NCBI GenBank assembly: GCA_036759545.1
Contig: DAIOUL010000034.1
Coordinates: 1 to 25,801 of the forward strand
DNA from: 66-474 sp036759545
GTDB taxonomy: Bacteria > Pseudomonadota > Gammaproteobacteria > Xanthomonadales > Rhodanobacteraceae
Length of the DNA stretch: 25,801 nucleotides
Reading direction: 5' to 3'
The position numbers were made by a program, and so were the translations under genes. The notes under the pieces are model-generated. The model was not told where the DNA came from. It saw nothing but the letters and a program-made list of their open reading frames with translations, and ran no database searches. This document shows, piece after piece, positions 22,648-25,801 of this stretch. How positions within the stretch are numbered: the stretch's first letter is position 1; the number at the start of each line of letters is the position of its first letter.

Positions 22648-22665
22648 GCGATCATGGATGATCGC
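22648..22665. promoter_or_regulatory. Perfect 8-bp-arm palindrome upstream of sucA
   Basis: GCGATCAT (22648-22655) and ATGATCGC (22658-22665) flank a GG centre. The site lies about 31 bases upstream of a TATAAT box and 80 bases before the sucA start, around the -45 to -60 region, which would suit an activator or repressor. As a hairpin it would have a four-base loop but no T-run, so an operator is more likely than a terminator for the preceding GNAT gene. Confidence 0.5.
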
Positions 22666-22696
22666 ATTGAAATGCCGCAGCGCAGCACCAAATCGT

Positions 22697-22702
22697 TATA
22701 AT
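22697..22702 (+). promoter_or_regulatory. Probable -10 box of sucA
   Basis: A perfect TATAAT lies 44 bases before the sucA start codon. There is no convincing -35 at 16-18 bases: the nearest, TTGAAA at 22667-22672, is 24 bases away. A weak -35 next to a palindrome would fit activator-dependent transcription. Confidence 0.5.
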
Positions 22703-22746
22703 CGAAAGTCGGTCCGCGCGACCGGCTTCGAAGCGACGGTGATGGC

Positions 22747-25596
22747 GTGAGCGACAGCGACAATCGGCCGCGGCAGGTTTCGCCGCAGCAATTCCTGGAG
22801 TCCTCTCCACTGGCGGGCGGCAACGCCGCCTACGTCGAGCAGTTGTACGAGGACTGGCTGCGCGATCCCGCATCGGTGCCTGCGCAGTGGCGCGGCTATT
22901 TCGACGGCTTTAAGGGCCGCGGCGACGTGTCGCACAGCGACGCGATCGCCCGCATCGAACGTGCGCAGAAGTTGAACGGCCACGCGCGATTGATTCCGGT
23001 CGACGAAACGCATGCGCGCAAGCAGGCCGGCGTGCTGCGCCTGCTGACGGCGTACCGCTCGCGCGGGCATCTGGCCGCCGATCTCGATCCGCTTGCGATC
23101 GCGCCGAAAATGCCGGCGCCCGATCTTGAGCTGGTCTTCCACGGCCTCGCCGATTCCGATCTCGACACCGTGTTCGACGCGGGCACGTTTGGGGGCGGCA
23201 ACCAGCGCATGAAATTGCGCGAATTGCGCGATCGCTTGCAGGCAACGTATGCGAACACGATCGGCGCCGAGTTCATGCACATCAGCGACGTCGAACAGCG
23301 GCGCTGGATCTACACGCGGCTCGAACAGGCCAGTGGCAATCCGGAGCTCACCGCCGAAGAACGCAAACGCGTGCTGGCGAAACTCACCGCCGCAGACGGC
23401 TTGGAGCGCTACCTGCACACCAAATACGTCGGCCAGAAACGTTTTTCGCTGGAAGGCGGCGATTCGCTGATCCCATTGCTGGATGATCTGGTGCGCCGCG
23501 CGGCGGCAAACGGCGTGCGCGAGCTGGTGATCGGCATGGCGCACCGCGGCCGCCTGAACGTGCTGGTCAACACACTGGGCAAGCCGCCGCAGAAGCTGTT
23601 CGAGGAATTCGAAGGCAAGTTCGATCATCCGGACGATCCTGCGCACTCGGGCGACGTGAAATACCACATGGGTTTTTCCGCCGATGTCGCCACACCCGCG
23701 GGCGATGTGCACTTGGCCTTGGCGTTCAATCCTTCGCATCTGGAAATCGTCAACCCGGTGGTGGCGGGTTCGGTGCGCGCGCGGCAGATCCGCGCTCACG
23801 ACGGCGCGCGCCAGTGCGCGCTGCCGATCCTGATCCACGGCGACGCCGCGTTGTCGGGTCAGGGCGTCAACATGGAACTGTTCAACATGTCGCAGACGCG
23901 CGGCTTCGGCGTCGGCGGCACCGTGCACATCGTGGTCAATAACCAGATCGGTTTCACCACGCCCGCGTACGAAGGCCGCAGCACGCTCTATTGCACCGAT
24001 GTGGCAAAGATGGTCAACGCGCCGGTACTGCATGTGAACGGCGACGATCCGGAAGCGGTGCTGCAATGCGCGCGGCTGGCATTTGATTTCCGCCAGCGCT
24101 TCCACAAGGACGTGGTGATCGACCTGGTCTGCTACCGCCGCCACGGCCACAACGAAGCCGACGAACCTTCCGCCACGCAGCCGATCATGTACGACGTTAT
24201 CAAGAAGCTGCCACCGACGCGGCAGTTGTACGCGGCGAAACTGGTCGAGGCAGGTTTGATCGGCGAAGGCGACGCGCAGAAATATTTCGAGGATTATCGC
24301 ACGCATCTGGAAGCCGGCCAGCCGCTCACCGAACTGGCCAAGCCCGGCGCGCTGAAATCTGCCGTGGACTGGAGCCGCTTCGCGCACGGCAATCTCGCGC
24401 AAGCCGTGAAGACCGGCCTGCCGCGCAAGACGCTGGATGAACTCGCGGCGAAAATCCTCGACCTGCCAAAACAAATCGCGCTGCAGCCGCGCGTCGCCAA
24501 GATCTATGACGACCGCCGCAAGATGGCGAAAGGCGAACTACCGCTGGACTGGGGCTACGCCGAAAACCTCGCTTATGCCACGCTCGTCGCGGAAGGACAC
24601 GCGTTGCGTCTGGTCGGACAGGACACCGGCCGCGGCACCTTCTTCCATCGCCACGCCGAACTGCACGACCAGAAAACCGGCGACGTCTACACGCCGCTGC
24701 AACACGTGCGCGATGTAGTCGCAGTCGAGGTGATCGATTCGCTGCTGTCGGAAGAAGCGGTGATGGCGTTCGAATACGGCTTCGCCACCGCCGATCCCGA
24801 CACGCTGGTGTTGTGGGAAGCGCAGTTCGGTGACTTTGCCAACGGCGCACAGGTCGTGATCGATCAGTTCATCTCGTCGGGCGAAGCGAAGTGGGACCGC
24901 CTGTGCGGCCTGGTATTGCTGCTACCGCACGGCTACGAAGGGCAAGGCCCGGAACATTCTTCCGCGCGGCTCGAGCGTTTCCTGCAATTGTGCGCGCTGG
25001 ACAACATGCAGGTGTGCGTACCGACGAGCCCTGCGCAGATGTTCCACATGCTGCGCCGGCAGATGCTGCGCGACGTGCGCAAACCGCTGGTGGTGATGAC
25101 GCCGAAGTCGCTGCTGCGCCACAGACTCGCGGTGTCGTCGCTGGACGACCTCGCAAACGGCACCTTCCAGTTGGTGATCCCCGATTCGCGCGTTGCGGAT
25201 GCGAGCAAGGTCAGGCGCGTGGTGTTGTGCTCGGGCAAGGTTTATTACGACTTGTTCGAGGCGGCCGAGAAACAGAAAATCGAAGACGTCGCGTTGATCC
25301 GCGTGGAGCAGTTGTATCCGTTCCCGCGCCAGGAAGTGAGCGAGCAACTCGCGCTGTATCCGCACGCGCGCGAAGTGGTCTGGTGCCAGGAAGAGCCGAT
25401 GAATCAGGGCGCGTGGTTCCAGATCCGCCATCATCTGCAGGCCAGCATCGGCGCCGAGCACGGTTTGTACTACGCCGGCCGTGCGCGCTCGCCCGCGCCG
25501 GCCGCGGGACACTACAACACCCACGTCGCCGAACAGAACGCGCTGGTCGCGCAGGCGCTGAGCGGCAAAGTGGGCGATGATCATTCGCTCGAATAA
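22747..25596 (+). CDS. sucA: 2-oxoglutarate dehydrogenase E1 component
   Basis: This 949-residue thiamine-diphosphate enzyme decarboxylates 2-oxoglutarate and transfers the succinyl group to the lipoyl domain of SucB in the TCA cycle. The N-terminal region (NAAYVEQLYEDWLRDPASVP) is the segment that docks to the complex core. The catalytic part has HRGRLNVLVN, the ThDP/metal motif from GDAALSGQG (365 onward) to the asparagines N398-N399, and the transketolase central domain from about 585. A C-terminal domain (about 790-949) includes EEPMNQGAW. Length agrees with E. coli SucA (933). The reading frame starts with GTG at 22747, and no ATG nearby in this frame fits better. sucB follows after a repeat-bearing spacer of 122 bases. 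Confidence 0.97.
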   Translation: MSDSDNRPRQVSPQQFLESSPLAGGNAAYVEQLYEDWLRDPASVPAQWRGYFDGFKGRGDVSHSDAIARIERAQKLNGHARLIPVDETHARKQAGVLRLLTAYRSRGHLAADLDPLAIAPKMPAPDLELVFHGLADSDLDTVFDAGTFGGGNQRMKLRELRDRLQATYANTIGAEFMHISDVEQRRWIYTRLEQASGNPELTAEERKRVLAKLTAADGLERYLHTKYVGQKRFSLEGGDSLIPLLDDLVRRAAANGVRELVIGMAHRGRLNVLVNTLGKPPQKLFEEFEGKFDHPDDPAHSGDVKYHMGFSADVATPAGDVHLALAFNPSHLEIVNPVVAGSVRARQIRAHDGARQCALPILIHGDAALSGQGVNMELFNMSQTRGFGVGGTVHIVVNNQIGFTTPAYEGRSTLYCTDVAKMVNAPVLHVNGDDPEAVLQCARLAFDFRQRFHKDVVIDLVCYRRHGHNEADEPSATQPIMYDVIKKLPPTRQLYAAKLVEAGLIGEGDAQKYFEDYRTHLEAGQPLTELAKPGALKSAVDWSRFAHGNLAQAVKTGLPRKTLDELAAKILDLPKQIALQPRVAKIYDDRRKMAKGELPLDWGYAENLAYATLVAEGHALRLVGQDTGRGTFFHRHAELHDQKTGDVYTPLQHVRDVVAVEVIDSLLSEEAVMAFEYGFATADPDTLVLWEAQFGDFANGAQVVIDQFISSGEAKWDRLCGLVLLLPHGYEGQGPEHSSARLERFLQLCALDNMQVCVPTSPAQMFHMLRRQMLRDVRKPLVVMTPKSLLRHRLAVSSLDDLANGTFQLVIPDSRVADASKVRRVVLCSGKVYYDLFEAAEKQKIEDVALIRVEQLYPFPRQEVSEQLALYPHAREVVWCQEEPMNQGAWFQIRHHLQASIGAEHGLYYAGRARSPAPAAGHYNTHVAEQNALVAQALSGKVGDDHSLE

Positions 25597-25603
25597 AAGT
25601 GTT

Positions 25604-25688
25604 CGTCATCCCGGCGCAAGCCGGGATCCATTTTGATTTTCAGAAACTGTCGAACGCAACATGGATTCCGGCTTTCGCCGGAATGACG
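25604..25688. repeat. REP-like paired-hairpin element between sucA and sucB
   Basis: Two arms of about 28 bp (25604-25631 and 25661-25688) are inverted repeats of each other with roughly 25 of 28 matches, separated by 29 bases. Each arm starts or ends with CGTCAT/ATGACG and holds its own small hairpin built on CCGGC and GCCGG. The unit GTCATYCCGGCGNAAGCCGG is a familiar dispersed intergenic repeat in many proteobacterial genomes, so further copies are expected elsewhere. Here it sits inside an operon and could affect transcript stability or the sucA:sucB ratio. Confidence 0.8.
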
Positions 25689-25718
25689 GCAAATTAAAAG
25701 CTTGTCAAAGGACAAATC

Positions 25719-25801
25719 ATGTCGATCGAAGTCAAAGTTCCCGTGCTGCCCGAGTCGGTTTCCGACGCGACCATCGCGAGCTGGCACAAGAATCCGGGCG
25801 A
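25719..25801 (+). CDS. sucB: Dihydrolipoamide succinyltransferase (E2), N-terminal fragment cut by the window end
   Basis: The 27 visible codons begin MSIEVKVPVLPESVSDATIA, which matches the start of the lipoyl domain of the 2-oxoglutarate dehydrogenase E2 subunit. An AAAGGA ribosome-binding site precedes the ATG. The gene directly follows sucA, as in the usual sucAB order, and continues past the right edge of the window. The lipoylated lysine and the catalytic domain are not in view. Confidence 0.93.
   Translation, partial: MSIEVKVPVLPESVSDATIASWHKNPG

Noticed and set aside
22696..24474. 592-codon minus-strand open frame opposite sucA
   Set aside because: Antisense shadow of sucA, rich in Arg, His and Gln, without family resemblance.
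1..25801. CRISPR array, mobile element or prophage
   Set aside because: No regularly spaced direct repeats with unique spacers, no transposase or integrase, and no shift in composition were found.

Overview
The window is about 25.8 kb of GC-rich, tightly packed chromosomal DNA from a gammaproteobacterium. I infer Xanthomonadales/Lysobacterales, probably a Rhodanobacteraceae-like lineage. The basis is the protein set (SlyX, DUF2058, RoxA-type oxygenase, GstA-type beta-class GST, GNAT protein with an extra C-terminal domain, YtrA-type GntR operon, LytTR membrane regulator), the codon bias, and a REP-like hairpin repeat next to sucA. The genus was not tested by database search. No tRNA, rRNA, insertion sequence, prophage or CRISPR array was seen. 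The longest stretch without a gene is 297 bases.

Layout: (1) 99-3154, minus strand: a small protein translationally coupled to a large GGDEF/EAL c-di-GMP protein. (2) 3302-5356, plus: a FadB/FadJ-like multifunctional beta-oxidation enzyme, convergent with (3) 5461-7575, minus: ugd-slyX-DUF2058, with a large symmetric inverted repeat between the two. (4) 7768-8505, minus: an exported Mip/FKBP-type prolyl isomerase followed by two tandem intrinsic terminators. (5) 8803-12042, plus: a five-gene operon of small exported protein, YtrA-type GntR regulator, ABC ATPase, ABC permease and lipoprotein. Its promoter is overlapped by a 22-bp near-palindrome. (6) 12070-14783, minus: an exported protein with a duplicated 78-residue domain, and fumC. 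(7) 14871-19194, plus: purB, a four-TM LytTR regulator, and a PQQ-dependent dehydrogenase preceded by 16-bp direct repeats. (8) 19235-20390: divergent GST and HxlR-type regulator around an array of GGTWWCC-like motifs. (9) 20387-22598, plus: roxA-like ribosomal oxygenase overlapping the HxlR gene, then a GNAT protein. (10) 22747 to the end, plus: sucA and the first codons of sucB, separated by a paired-hairpin repeat.

Most genes are housekeeping: TCA cycle (fumC, sucAB), purine synthesis (purB), fatty-acid oxidation, UDP-glucuronate synthesis and protein folding. The parts most worth a second look are regulatory DNA and gene couplings: the GntR/ABC operon with its unknown secreted first product, the LytTR-adjacent direct repeats, the GST/HxlR motif array, the perfect palindrome upstream of sucA, and the duplicated-domain exported protein. 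I found no clear sign of a wholly new defence or mobile system. The GntR/ABC/lipoprotein operon is the nearest candidate for an incompletely described system.
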